Source of the DNA: a virus
Direction: 5' to 3' (one strand)
Virus record (IMG/VR): IMGVR_UViG_3300028581_000036
Location: 1 to 64,000 of that record
DNA: 64,000 nt
Below, piece after piece: positions 55,436-64,000 of the stretch (within the stretch, counting starts at the first letter, position 1; each line of letters starts with the position of its first letter). A program made the position numbers and the translations under genes. Below the pieces are notes generated by a model that searched no databases, was not told the DNA's origin, and saw only the letters and a program-made list of their open reading frames with translations.

Positions 55436-58400
55436 TGCCAGCGAATCAATATTTTAAATTTTTAGGGTTTTTTGACAAACAGGGATATGATCTAAATTTT
55501 GATTATGATGCATCTCTTGATATATGGACAGGTTCTATTAATCTGCCACAGGTTTCTGTAGGCTTATATGAAACGGTAACTATTGTTTTACTTGAGCAAT
55601 TTTTGACAACCGGTGGTTTAACTAAATGGGGTATTCCACATTACAGTGATCCTTTTTATAACTTTACTGGAACATATACTACACCGACGTGGAAAGCTTA
55701 TTGGGAAGATGAAACTCCTGATAATGATATGTTTATATTATTTACATTTGATTTGTCTAAGGAAAAACCCCTGTTGAATATTGTCACAGAAGCAATTATA
55801 GACGTTGATATAGATACTACAGAGACTGTCAATTCAACAGGTGAAAAGATTACAAACGTAATAACAAATAGAGGTTTACAATTTAATGTAGCTTTAAGTT
55901 CAGACACTGAAGGTATATACGAGAGATATTTAATTATACAAGAAGATGGCACTGGTAATACAATTGCCAGAATTAAATTCTACGGCGAAGTAATAGGTGA
56001 AGACGAGAGGTTAACTGTATTAATGCAGAATCTTGGTTATAGATTATATGAAGATGACTATATCGCATTTAGAAGCTCTGACATAAATGAAGCATTACCA
56101 GATTATCAGATAATGAATCAGAAGCGTAAGGAAATGCTTCTAGAAGGTAAGAATATTCAACCATTTATTGGTTCATATAAAGGTGTTATAAATGCCATTA
56201 AATTTTTTGGTTATGATAATATAAAGCTTAAAGAATACTGGCTTAATATAGATAGCACGTCGCAAAATTATGGTAAATATAAGACCAGTACTGTAATAGA
56301 TATATTTGACAGGGCTGTAAATTTTAATGATGAGGGAGTTTATCTACCTAATAAAATTTATAAGAAGACTTCTTTATTTGCACTTGTTTATAGAATAAAT
56401 GAAGTTACAAATTATCTAGATGAATATGACATACCTGTAGTAACTGAGTCCAGTGATTTTACACTGGAAGAGGCTTTAATTAAATTATACGGATTAAAGG
56501 AAGTTTTAAGAAAAAGATATTTGCCTTCCAGTTCAAGAATAATCGATATAATTGGTGAAGCAGATTATTTTGGTAAAACAACTACTTCAGTTTGGAATGA
56601 CCAACAAAGAATTGATAACTTAAAGATAGGAATTACACCTAAAATTGAAGTTACACCAAAGTATGGTTATATAGAAGATTTAAGACCGTTATCTGAACTT
56701 TTTTCTCCGGAGTATTCACCTTATTTTTTAAATAGATATTCACTTATAGGTGACAGCGATCTTGGTAATAGAGTAGTAGGTGATATAGGACCTGTGTTAT
56801 TGGCATATTTTCAAAACTACGGACCTAATATTGATACCATTGCTAAATTACCAGATAAGCCTGGTATACCTGTTGGTATGCCTGTTGTTTTAGAAAACAA
56901 AAGTTTTATTATAACCTGGGACGAAGCTGAAGTTTCATGGGATGAACTCTGGGCAAATGGTAGTTTAATCATGGACTTTATACCGACTGGCGTTGGAACA
57001 GGTGATGAATTTAGAATTACTAATTCAACTACAGGCCAGTATATTAGTTATACTGCTTTACCAGGCGATGGCGCACTTGAAGTATCTACAGGTTTATTAA
57101 CATCATTAATTGCTGCGTCAAATACAGGTGACGGAAGACCTTGGATATATTTTTCAGGCAGTTTAGCCGATGCTAATAATGACAGTATAAATGAAAGACT
57201 GAGACTTAGGCAAATTATAGGAGGTAACTTCAATGTAGATTTACAAGCTTCTGTAATAGATAATGCTCTTGTCGGCACACCTAAGCTTACAAAAGCGTAT
57301 ACATCCGGAAGTAGCTTATTAAGCTGGGACACATTTGGTCAGAATAATTTTTATGAAATGGAATGGCATATCTTCAAGAGCCAGGATGACACTCCAGCTT
57401 ATGATTATTCAGTCAGAGGCGATATAGCTACATATAATACTATAGCAATTAATTTACCTTATTCAGGTTACTATAACGTTGAATTAAGACTGTATGATAC
57501 GTTTAATAATATGTCTTCTAAGATATACAAAGACTATATTCAAGCAGTTTCTAAACAATCTGAATTTATAGGGTTTTACAAGTTTAGAGAAAAGGAATAT
57601 ACCTGGAATAGTATATTCAATATGAAAGAAATTTATCCACCTACAAAAAATGCAAGCATTGAAGAACTGAGCAGAAGATATCCTCAATATGTATGGAATG
57701 AATATGGATCAAGCTGGGATTTACCAATAGCTCCATCATCAATACAATTTGACGGACAGGCCAGTCTTTACGAATCACTTGATCGTGCAAATTATATTTT
57801 AAATAATAGTAATCCTGACCAGGCACTTTGCTATCATTACACAAATCCAGAAGCACCTATAGATAATGTACTGTTTACACCAGGTCCATACTTCTGGGAT
57901 AATACAGCAGGTGGAACCTGGAATGACGGTTACCATATATGGTGGCAGTCATGTAAAGTAAGTGGTGATACACCAGCTAACTTTAGAATATATTCAATAA
58001 CTGCAAGTGAAAGTATGACAATGTCTCAAAGATATCCAAGAATAGCAACAAGTACATATTATTTTACTACTGCTGACCTTGATGCTGAAGCAGATGCATT
58101 AAATCAAACATTAGATCCTGTTTTTAGTAAATTTGTATATAATAAAGTCTATAGTATTGGAGCAGGTTCTGTACCTGTACTTGAATTTGTACAAGCTGTT
58201 GCTAAAATAACAGGCCAAAACGGTGACTGGACGGATTTTACATGGAATACCTCTAACATTGACATACGTTACGATCAGCTTACTGAGATTAATAATCCAA
58301 CATATAACGACGTAAGATTTTTAACTGACGCTAAAATTTTACCTAAAATGACACATCTAACATTTACTTATGATATGTCAAAAATACCTGGAAAAGATTT

Positions 58401-58575
58401 ACCAGAATGGTCTTTAACTAATATTGACAGTCCTGATACTGATGATATATACTTTACTGGTAGATGGTTTACATATTTGTTTAAACGAAGTGGCAGATAT
58501 GAACTGAGTCTACAGCTTCAAGATACAAATGGTAATAAAAGTAAAACTACCAAAAATATATTAATAATAAAATAA
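55435..58575 (+). CDS. Very large baseplate protein, 1046 aa, gp7-like by position and length
   Basis: T4 gp7 has 1032 residues and follows gp6, so size and order match; sequence identity is not recognisable by eye. It contains beta-rich, Trp/Tyr-rich modules (WDEAEVSWDELWANG, TYTTPTWKAYWEDETPD). At least two fibronectin/Ig-like parts lie in the second half (DYSVRGDIATYNTIAINLPY; GRYELSLQLQDTNGNKSK). Probably the wedge periphery. Confidence 0.6.
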   Translation: MPANQYFKFLGFFDKQGYDLNFDYDASLDIWTGSINLPQVSVGLYETVTIVLLEQFLTTGGLTKWGIPHYSDPFYNFTGTYTTPTWKAYWEDETPDNDMFILFTFDLSKEKPLLNIVTEAIIDVDIDTTETVNSTGEKITNVITNRGLQFNVALSSDTEGIYERYLIIQEDGTGNTIARIKFYGEVIGEDERLTVLMQNLGYRLYEDDYIAFRSSDINEALPDYQIMNQKRKEMLLEGKNIQPFIGSYKGVINAIKFFGYDNIKLKEYWLNIDSTSQNYGKYKTSTVIDIFDRAVNFNDEGVYLPNKIYKKTSLFALVYRINEVTNYLDEYDIPVVTESSDFTLEEALIKLYGLKEVLRKRYLPSSSRIIDIIGEADYFGKTTTSVWNDQQRIDNLKIGITPKIEVTPKYGYIEDLRPLSELFSPEYSPYFLNRYSLIGDSDLGNRVVGDIGPVLLAYFQNYGPNIDTIAKLPDKPGIPVGMPVVLENKSFIITWDEAEVSWDELWANGSLIMDFIPTGVGTGDEFRITNSTTGQYISYTALPGDGALEVSTGLLTSLIAASNTGDGRPWIYFSGSLADANNDSINERLRLRQIIGGNFNVDLQASVIDNALVGTPKLTKAYTSGSSLLSWDTFGQNNFYEMEWHIFKSQDDTPAYDYSVRGDIATYNTIAINLPYSGYYNVELRLYDTFNNMSSKIYKDYIQAVSKQSEFIGFYKFREKEYTWNSIFNMKEIYPPTKNASIEELSRRYPQYVWNEYGSSWDLPIAPSSIQFDGQASLYESLDRANYILNNSNPDQALCYHYTNPEAPIDNVLFTPGPYFWDNTAGGTWNDGYHIWWQSCKVSGDTPANFRIYSITASESMTMSQRYPRIATSTYYFTTADLDAEADALNQTLDPVFSKFVYNKVYSIGAGSVPVLEFVQAVAKITGQNGDWTDFTWNTSNIDIRYDQLTEINNPTYNDVRFLTDAKILPKMTHLTFTYDMSKIPGKDLPEWSLTNIDSPDTDDIYFTGRWFTYLFKRSGRYELSLQLQDTNGNKSKTTKNILIIK

Positions 58576-58581
58576 AAAGAC

Positions 58582-59217
58582 ATGGCGATAACTATTACTC
58601 AAATTCTTGGCACAGATTCGCTTACAGCATCTAGACCAATTATTAACGATAATTTCAACATCTTAAAAGATGAAATAAATTCACTAGAATCTTATATTGA
58701 TCCAGATGCTGGAACAATCGATGGTTTAAGTTCTTTGCAAACTACTGAGCTTTATGTAGGACCTATTACAGGTTACTATATGGAAATAAATGGTTCTACT
58801 TTTAATATTAATACGCCTGCTGTATTTACTTCTACGACTTCTAGTATTACTTTTAATGGTCGTATTGCACACGATAGTTTTAGTGTATTAGATTCTAGTA
58901 TTACAACTTCAGCTTATATACTTGATCCTGCAACAGGACGTGGTAATTACAGTGTAATTCATACTACAACTGGTTCTTATACTATATCTGTTAATGATGG
59001 ATTACCTGGACAGGAGTTAACATTCTTCTGTGAAAATTTATCGGGCGGTTCTATTGATATAATACAAGGTAGTTCATCTAATTTTACATTAGCAGGATCA
59101 CTTTCAACAATAAGTTTAAATGATATAGGCTCAACTGTAACACTACGCTTCATGACAGATTCTTCTGGAAATGAATCATGGTATATAGTAGGATCTTATG
59201 ACGTAACATTATCATAA
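58582..59217 (+). CDS. Short fibre or baseplate-associated protein, 211 aa
   Basis: N-terminal ITQILGTDSLTASRPIINDN with a helical piece and then a beta-rich Ser/Thr/Gly region, a common layout in short tail fibres. No tip domain recognised. Confidence 0.65.
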   Translation: MAITITQILGTDSLTASRPIINDNFNILKDEINSLESYIDPDAGTIDGLSSLQTTELYVGPITGYYMEINGSTFNINTPAVFTSTTSSITFNGRIAHDSFSVLDSSITTSAYILDPATGRGNYSVIHTTTGSYTISVNDGLPGQELTFFCENLSGGSIDIIQGSSSNFTLAGSLSTISLNDIGSTVTLRFMTDSSGNESWYIVGSYDVTLS

Positions 59218-59220
59218 TAA

Positions 59221-61302
59221 ATGGCAACACCTTTAATAAGAATACCACAGGTCAGTGGAGGAGTTTTTTATGCTTTTGCATCTGCGTCTAAAGACCTGTC
59301 TAAAACTTTTAATAACGACCAACTTAAATTTCAATTTTCTAAATATGCTCTGTTAAATATACCTAATATACAGGTACCTCAGCATAAAGAAAATTTCATA
59401 CAGTTTTTAACTATAGAGGGTGCGCTTATTGCTAACCAAGGTTCGCCTAATGCGGATAATAATGTTAATTTAGCCGAGTCATTCCAGAACTACGCATTAA
59501 ACCTGGAAGCACTTCTAATGGCTGATAATGATTTTGACACTTCTCTTAAAAGATCAGTTTCAGAAAGGGTATTTTTTAAATGGTTGAAAGAAATAGGTGC
59601 ACTTCGTTTTAGAAATGCAACCAGCACTGAAAAAAGCGTTTCAGCGCCGACTAATTTATTTGTAGAAGAAGATACTGCAACAAGCGGAACACGGAGGTAT
59701 ACAAGAGTCGTTGAATATCTAGGTGATATAGATGTTACTAATAACGTAGATAAAGGCGGTCAAGCATATACAGAAATTTATTTTAATGTACCTACCAAGG
59801 TTGGTAATACACCTGTTGTACTTTTTAATTCAGTATCTGATGCTAATTACATGCCGAACATGGTAGTTACCAATAACAGCGAGTACATATATGGTAGAAA
59901 TTCATCTACTATTCAACCCGACGGTTTAAGTACTAACGCTTTTTATGACCAGGATACGATACCTCCTAGTCTTTCAAATTCACCAGATGCATGGTGGTGG
60001 TATCCAGAAAATACATTAAATAGTTATTTTACTGAAATATCATTTAACGATATTACTACTGATGAAATATCAAAAACTGATACTGATTATACTTTTCCAT
60101 TTACTACATTAAATTATTTAAGAAATAAACTGGACGGTATTTCAGTAGACTGGACTTCTGATGATTATTATGACATTGCAGTAGATCCAAAAATTAGTAC
60201 AATACAAGAATACAACTCATCGGCTAAAGCATCTAATTTTACATTTAATGCCATCTTAGTTTATTATGATTTATATAACACTTCTTCACCTGATGAAAGA
60301 TCTACAAATCTTTATGGTGTTATATTTCTAGATAATATTACTGACACGCCTACAACAGGCTATATACAGAGATTTGAAAAATTCAAGCCTAATAAAATTA
60401 CTGGTTTAAATGGTAATTCTTATGGTTTGAAACTTAACTTAAATTTTGACACAAGCGTTGATAATTCTACAATTGAAACAATCATCAATGATTACAGTCA
60501 ATTTTCAATGGACTTATTTATAGATGCAAGCGTTCAGTTACAGGAGTCAACAAGAGTTTTAATAGAATCTCAGAATCAGGTAATTGAATTAAATGACAGA
60601 GTTAATCAGCTTGAACTCATGATTTTTTCTAACGAAGATTTAACTGAAGTTAGAAATAGGATTACAGCACTTGAAGCGCAGGTTAATAATGCTCAACTTG
60701 CATTTTCGAGTTCAACTTCATTAATCGATCTTATAGCAAATACAAATGATACTATAACACAAATAGTAAATGGTACTATACCTGTTAATTTACAATATAA
60801 TGTAGATGTACTAAGAAACGGTACAGGTGTTTTATTAGATAAGTCAACACCTAATCGAGTAAAAATAAACAACACTGTACAGGCGTTTAATGTTAATCTA
60901 ATTTATAGCGATGGCAACTATAATACATTAATAAATTCAACTTCACCGTTAAACATGAATGTTACAGGTGGAATTAAAGCTTATTTAAGACTTGAAGAGT
61001 TTACAAACATGATCAGAATACACACGGCTAACGCTGCGCAATCTGATCTTAAAATATACATAGATGATAGTGCTATTAAATTCAAAGAAGGACAAAGTGT
61101 TAGATTTTCATTTGACACAACCTTGAATATGAATGGTAAAAACCTGATTATATATACTGATGCAAGTAATCGCTTCGGAGCAGGTGCACTAGGTCTTGTA
61201 ATAGCTACAGTAGCAACTAATGATATATCAAGCAAACCGATATTTGAGCTTACATGCTTAAACGAAACTGAATATACATTTGCAATAGACATATTAAGAT
61301 AA
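59221..61302 (+). CDS. Baseplate protein with trimeric coiled coil, 693 aa
   Basis: Residues 1-410 are globular; about 425-495 form a coiled coil with VIELNDRVNQLELMIF and VRNRITALEAQVNNAQ; beta-rich C-terminal domain. It could correspond to T4 gp10 or a similar pin protein by position. The start is 3 bases after the previous stop. Confidence 0.65.
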   Translation: MATPLIRIPQVSGGVFYAFASASKDLSKTFNNDQLKFQFSKYALLNIPNIQVPQHKENFIQFLTIEGALIANQGSPNADNNVNLAESFQNYALNLEALLMADNDFDTSLKRSVSERVFFKWLKEIGALRFRNATSTEKSVSAPTNLFVEEDTATSGTRRYTRVVEYLGDIDVTNNVDKGGQAYTEIYFNVPTKVGNTPVVLFNSVSDANYMPNMVVTNNSEYIYGRNSSTIQPDGLSTNAFYDQDTIPPSLSNSPDAWWWYPENTLNSYFTEISFNDITTDEISKTDTDYTFPFTTLNYLRNKLDGISVDWTSDDYYDIAVDPKISTIQEYNSSAKASNFTFNAILVYYDLYNTSSPDERSTNLYGVIFLDNITDTPTTGYIQRFEKFKPNKITGLNGNSYGLKLNLNFDTSVDNSTIETIINDYSQFSMDLFIDASVQLQESTRVLIESQNQVIELNDRVNQLELMIFSNEDLTEVRNRITALEAQVNNAQLAFSSSTSLIDLIANTNDTITQIVNGTIPVNLQYNVDVLRNGTGVLLDKSTPNRVKINNTVQAFNVNLIYSDGNYNTLINSTSPLNMNVTGGIKAYLRLEEFTNMIRIHTANAAQSDLKIYIDDSAIKFKEGQSVRFSFDTTLNMNGKNLIIYTDASNRFGAGALGLVIATVATNDISSKPIFELTCLNETEYTFAIDILR

Positions 61303-61303
61303 C

Positions 61304-64000
61304 ATGGGCAATACTAAAAATTCTTTATCAACATTAATGTCTCAGTTTTTAAGATTGAACAGAAACTCTCTTGAGATATTCCAAAGGCTTAACGAAGCAA
61401 TAACATCAAACAGAGAGTCAGTTACGATACAATTATTTGACGATAACGATACTCTTAAAAGCGTACAGGTTCCCAGTTTTGGCCATCTCTTAAAAAGAAT
61501 TACAGACGCTGAAAACAATATTAAGAATCTTACAGGTGCTGGTGATACTGACGTTAATGTACGTTTAGCTGATGGTAGTTATAGAAAAATAGTTACTTCT
61601 AAACTTAAACTACCTGCTAATAATATTACATCAGTTGCAGCGCCAATTTCATTTGATATCAAGAGTAATTATTTCTTTGAGTCTTTTATAGACCCCTTGA
61701 TGTATGTGACAATTGATCTTACAAATCAAATGCCTATTGACACAGAGAATGTTATAGTTAGAAGATATCTTCTACAAATTGATAATGAAGACAAGCGTAA
61801 ATATTTTAATAAAAATATAAAAGGCAGAGCTGATATTGGCTTTAGTGAATTTGTAAGTAATATGCTTGCACAGAACATTCAATTTATATTGGATGAGGAA
61901 ATATTAGATGTTCCACCGCGTTCTGTTAAATACACAGGTAAATTTGATGTTATCAAAATATCAGATGTAACGACTCAGTCTTTAGTAAATGGTGTTACAG
62001 CTGATGTCAGAAGAAAAACTTACAGATTAAATAAATTAACATATTCTGATACTTCTACAGGTTATAATGACACAGTAGGATTAAAGATAGGTGATCAGCT
62101 GGCCGTTAATACTGGAACCAAGGGTACACGATATGTAATTACAGATATTGATTCAAGTACAAATAGCGTAGTTCTAGAAGTTATTGAAGGATACGATGCT
62201 ATTGCAATAGGTGCAGGAGTTCTTTCAATCTATAAGGGTCTTGAAAGCTCGATATCAATTGAAATACCAATTGGTTTTGATGAATATCTTGTAACTTTTG
62301 TAAAATCAATTGATCCAGCTTCTAAAATACCTTCAGAACTTTGGTCACCCGGTGTATCATTTTATACAAATGAATTAAACATTGTACTTTCTGATGGTTT
62401 ATCACAATCTTTAGATGTTTTCTATAGAAATCAGGCAGTTGACTTTGGTCAAATGCTTCTCTCTTTTAGTAAAGACAAAATGATACCGTCTGCGTTTGGT
62501 ATAAAGCCTATTGCGCCTGTTATTTCTAGTTCAGATTTTAAAGTAGTTCAAGTCAATAATCATATTACTGATAATCCAGTAATCGATGATATTAAAAGAC
62601 TTGCTGACGATAGAAATAGATTAGCTTCAGAAATTAAAGAAAAGGACTCGTCTATTGCTATTAAAAGAACTACAATTAATACAAAACAATATAGCAGTGA
62701 TGTAGAAAGAAATAAAGACTTAAATGAATTACAATCACTAATAGATCAGCGATCTTCTACTGCTAAGCTTTTTGCATCGACAGTACAGGATATACAAGCA
62801 AAGTCTACATCTAAAGACTTATCTAATGCACAACCTAAATATAGAGTAAGAGGGTTCTGGCAAATACCTAATCCTCAATATTCAAAATATACAGGTAATC
62901 AGGAAATAGTTCAATTTATAGTAGAGTATAGATATTTAAGTACGTCTGGTAATGCTAATAATATCGATCAACTACAATTTACTGATAAAGACGGAGTTCA
63001 GAGAAGTGGCGCATTTACTAATTGGATTCCACAACCAGGCGCTGCTAGAAAAAGGGTAATGGATGAAACTACAGGTCAATATTCATGGGCTGTAGAAAAT
63101 GTACAGGACGCTGATGTTATAAATATCAATCAACTTGATATTTCAATACAGCAAAACGAATCTGTACAGATTAGAATTAAATCGGTATCTGAAGCAGGTT
63201 ATCCTGCAAATCCAATGGAGTCTGATTATAGCGAAACTATTATCATAGATTTTCCACAAGATTTAATACAGCCTGATACTACTTCAAGTATTATTAGCCA
63301 AAATGAAAAAGCACTTGCTACTGTTCAGATTAATCAAGATCTTCAGGAAAAAGGAATTGATACTCATATATCATCTTCATTTAATGCTAATGGTAAATAT
63401 TTTGCACATTCAAGTATAGATATTGCTTCTGGTTTTTTATCACCTGAACAATCTCCTATAAACTTATTTGATACACTTAATACTTTACAGAATAGAATTT
63501 CTCAATTAGAGCAATACATACAAAGATCTAGAGGTGAACTTTCAGTTTCAATTCTGGATAATAATGGAATATCAACTTCTATACAGAAAGATACTTTAAC
63601 AACTTTATTTGCTGGATATTATTCACAAGATGTTGCTAATTTTAATGTTAGAAAAGGTGCAATAGTTTCCAAGAATTACTTTGTAAGACTTACAAATGTA
63701 AAAGCTACTGCACTAGAATTAATTTCTAGAATATCCGGTAATAGATTAAAAAGAGCCTATGCATCAGGAGGTAAATTTGGATTTAATACTACAACTGACG
63801 TTGACTCATTTGTTTCAAGTGATAATTATTACACTAGCAGAGGTCAATATGATTTTGTGCCTTTGGTATTTTCAAAACCTGTTATATCAACTACTCTTTC
63901 TTCTGTGACATCTGTTACTGATCAAATCAATAACCCTACGACCGAAAGGCAGAGTAGCCAAAGCAGAGGTCAGTACATATATTGTAGATATAGAGACATA
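61304..64000 (+). CDS. Large structural protein, truncated by the window end (at least 899 aa)
   Basis: ATG 61304 lies one base after the previous stop and the frame stays open to the last base. Helical N-terminus (MGNTKNSLSTLMSQFLRLNR), then beta-rich modules. A fibronectin-like domain (VSIQQNESVQIRIKSVSE is approximate; VQFIVEYRYLS before it) lies around residues 530-640, and a coiled coil around 435-500. Probably a baseplate or fibre connector. Confidence 0.8.
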   Translation, partial: MGNTKNSLSTLMSQFLRLNRNSLEIFQRLNEAITSNRESVTIQLFDDNDTLKSVQVPSFGHLLKRITDAENNIKNLTGAGDTDVNVRLADGSYRKIVTSKLKLPANNITSVAAPISFDIKSNYFFESFIDPLMYVTIDLTNQMPIDTENVIVRRYLLQIDNEDKRKYFNKNIKGRADIGFSEFVSNMLAQNIQFILDEEILDVPPRSVKYTGKFDVIKISDVTTQSLVNGVTADVRRKTYRLNKLTYSDTSTGYNDTVGLKIGDQLAVNTGTKGTRYVITDIDSSTNSVVLEVIEGYDAIAIGAGVLSIYKGLESSISIEIPIGFDEYLVTFVKSIDPASKIPSELWSPGVSFYTNELNIVLSDGLSQSLDVFYRNQAVDFGQMLLSFSKDKMIPSAFGIKPIAPVISSSDFKVVQVNNHITDNPVIDDIKRLADDRNRLASEIKEKDSSIAIKRTTINTKQYSSDVERNKDLNELQSLIDQRSSTAKLFASTVQDIQAKSTSKDLSNAQPKYRVRGFWQIPNPQYSKYTGNQEIVQFIVEYRYLSTSGNANNIDQLQFTDKDGVQRSGAFTNWIPQPGAARKRVMDETTGQYSWAVENVQDADVININQLDISIQQNESVQIRIKSVSEAGYPANPMESDYSETIIIDFPQDLIQPDTTSSIISQNEKALATVQINQDLQEKGIDTHISSSFNANGKYFAHSSIDIASGFLSPEQSPINLFDTLNTLQNRISQLEQYIQRSRGELSVSILDNNGISTSIQKDTLTTLFAGYYSQDVANFNVRKGAIVSKNYFVRLTNVKATALELISRISGNRLKRAYASGGKFGFNTTTDVDSFVSSDNYYTSRGQYDFVPLVFSKPVISTTLSSVTSVTDQINNPTTERQSSQSRGQYIYCRYRDI

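Overview
The window is one side of a large, AT-rich phage genome. All gene calls I can support, about 97, lie on the + strand, most with gaps of a few bases or short overlaps. Baseplate proteins of the T4 type (gp53-, gp5-, gp25- and gp6-like) point to a contractile-tailed (myovirus) phage. The promoters have the Bacteroidota form (TTTG, about 19 bases, TATATTTAC or TATATTTG), and leaders are A-rich without Shine-Dalgarno sequences, so the host is probably a Bacteroidota bacterium. No capsid, terminase, polymerase or integrase gene is in the window.

Layout. 1-6.5 kb: short genes each driven by a near-identical promoter and leader, with a RadA-like ATPase, a DUF932-like protein and two copies of a 33-base sequence that may be small RNAs. 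6.5-8.1 kb: three GC-richer genes, then a GC-rich structured non-coding island. 8.1-15.2 kb: genes for proteins with a T4-style capsid-targeting N-terminus, an LRR protein, two tRNA-type RNAs and a phosphoesterase. 15.2-18.5 kb: seven promoterless-looking gene cassettes separated by integron-type attC sites. 18.5-36 kb: RNA-end repair (cREC protein, RNA ligase, phosphoesterase), an endolysin-like protein, chaperones (Hsp20, J-protein), PhoH, a UvrD-type helicase, a broken RNase HII, DNA ligase, Fpg/Nei glycosylase and dCMP deaminase, mixed with small conserved phage proteins. 36-64 kb: a repeat-rich fibre, the baseplate genes, an S1-domain protein and an amidoligase / ATP-grasp / protease group; the last gene runs off the window.

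Main discoveries. (1) The integron-like array: in six of seven cassettes the left-end GTTRRRY sequence is the exact reverse complement (8-10 bases) of the cassette's own downstream RYYYAAC site, the expected signature of integron cassettes; an eighth, solitary cassette lies at 3.5-3.7 kb. No integrase is seen, so this is a CALIN-like array in a phage. (2) About a dozen proteins share an N-terminus of the type MKYIKTFESFLNE, resembling the T4 capsid-targeting sequence with an (L/I)xE protease site; they may be packed into the head and injected, and include a phosphatase, a ferritin-like protein and an ATP-grasp ligase. (3) Two promoter families with rigid spacing, the second (TGCAAATTACTTT, 20 bases, TATATTTAC) partly leaderless. 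(4) An RNase HII interrupted by a 6-base in-frame insertion carrying TGA, exactly in its catalytic motif.

Everything here is read by eye from sequence; family names come from recognised motifs, not searches.
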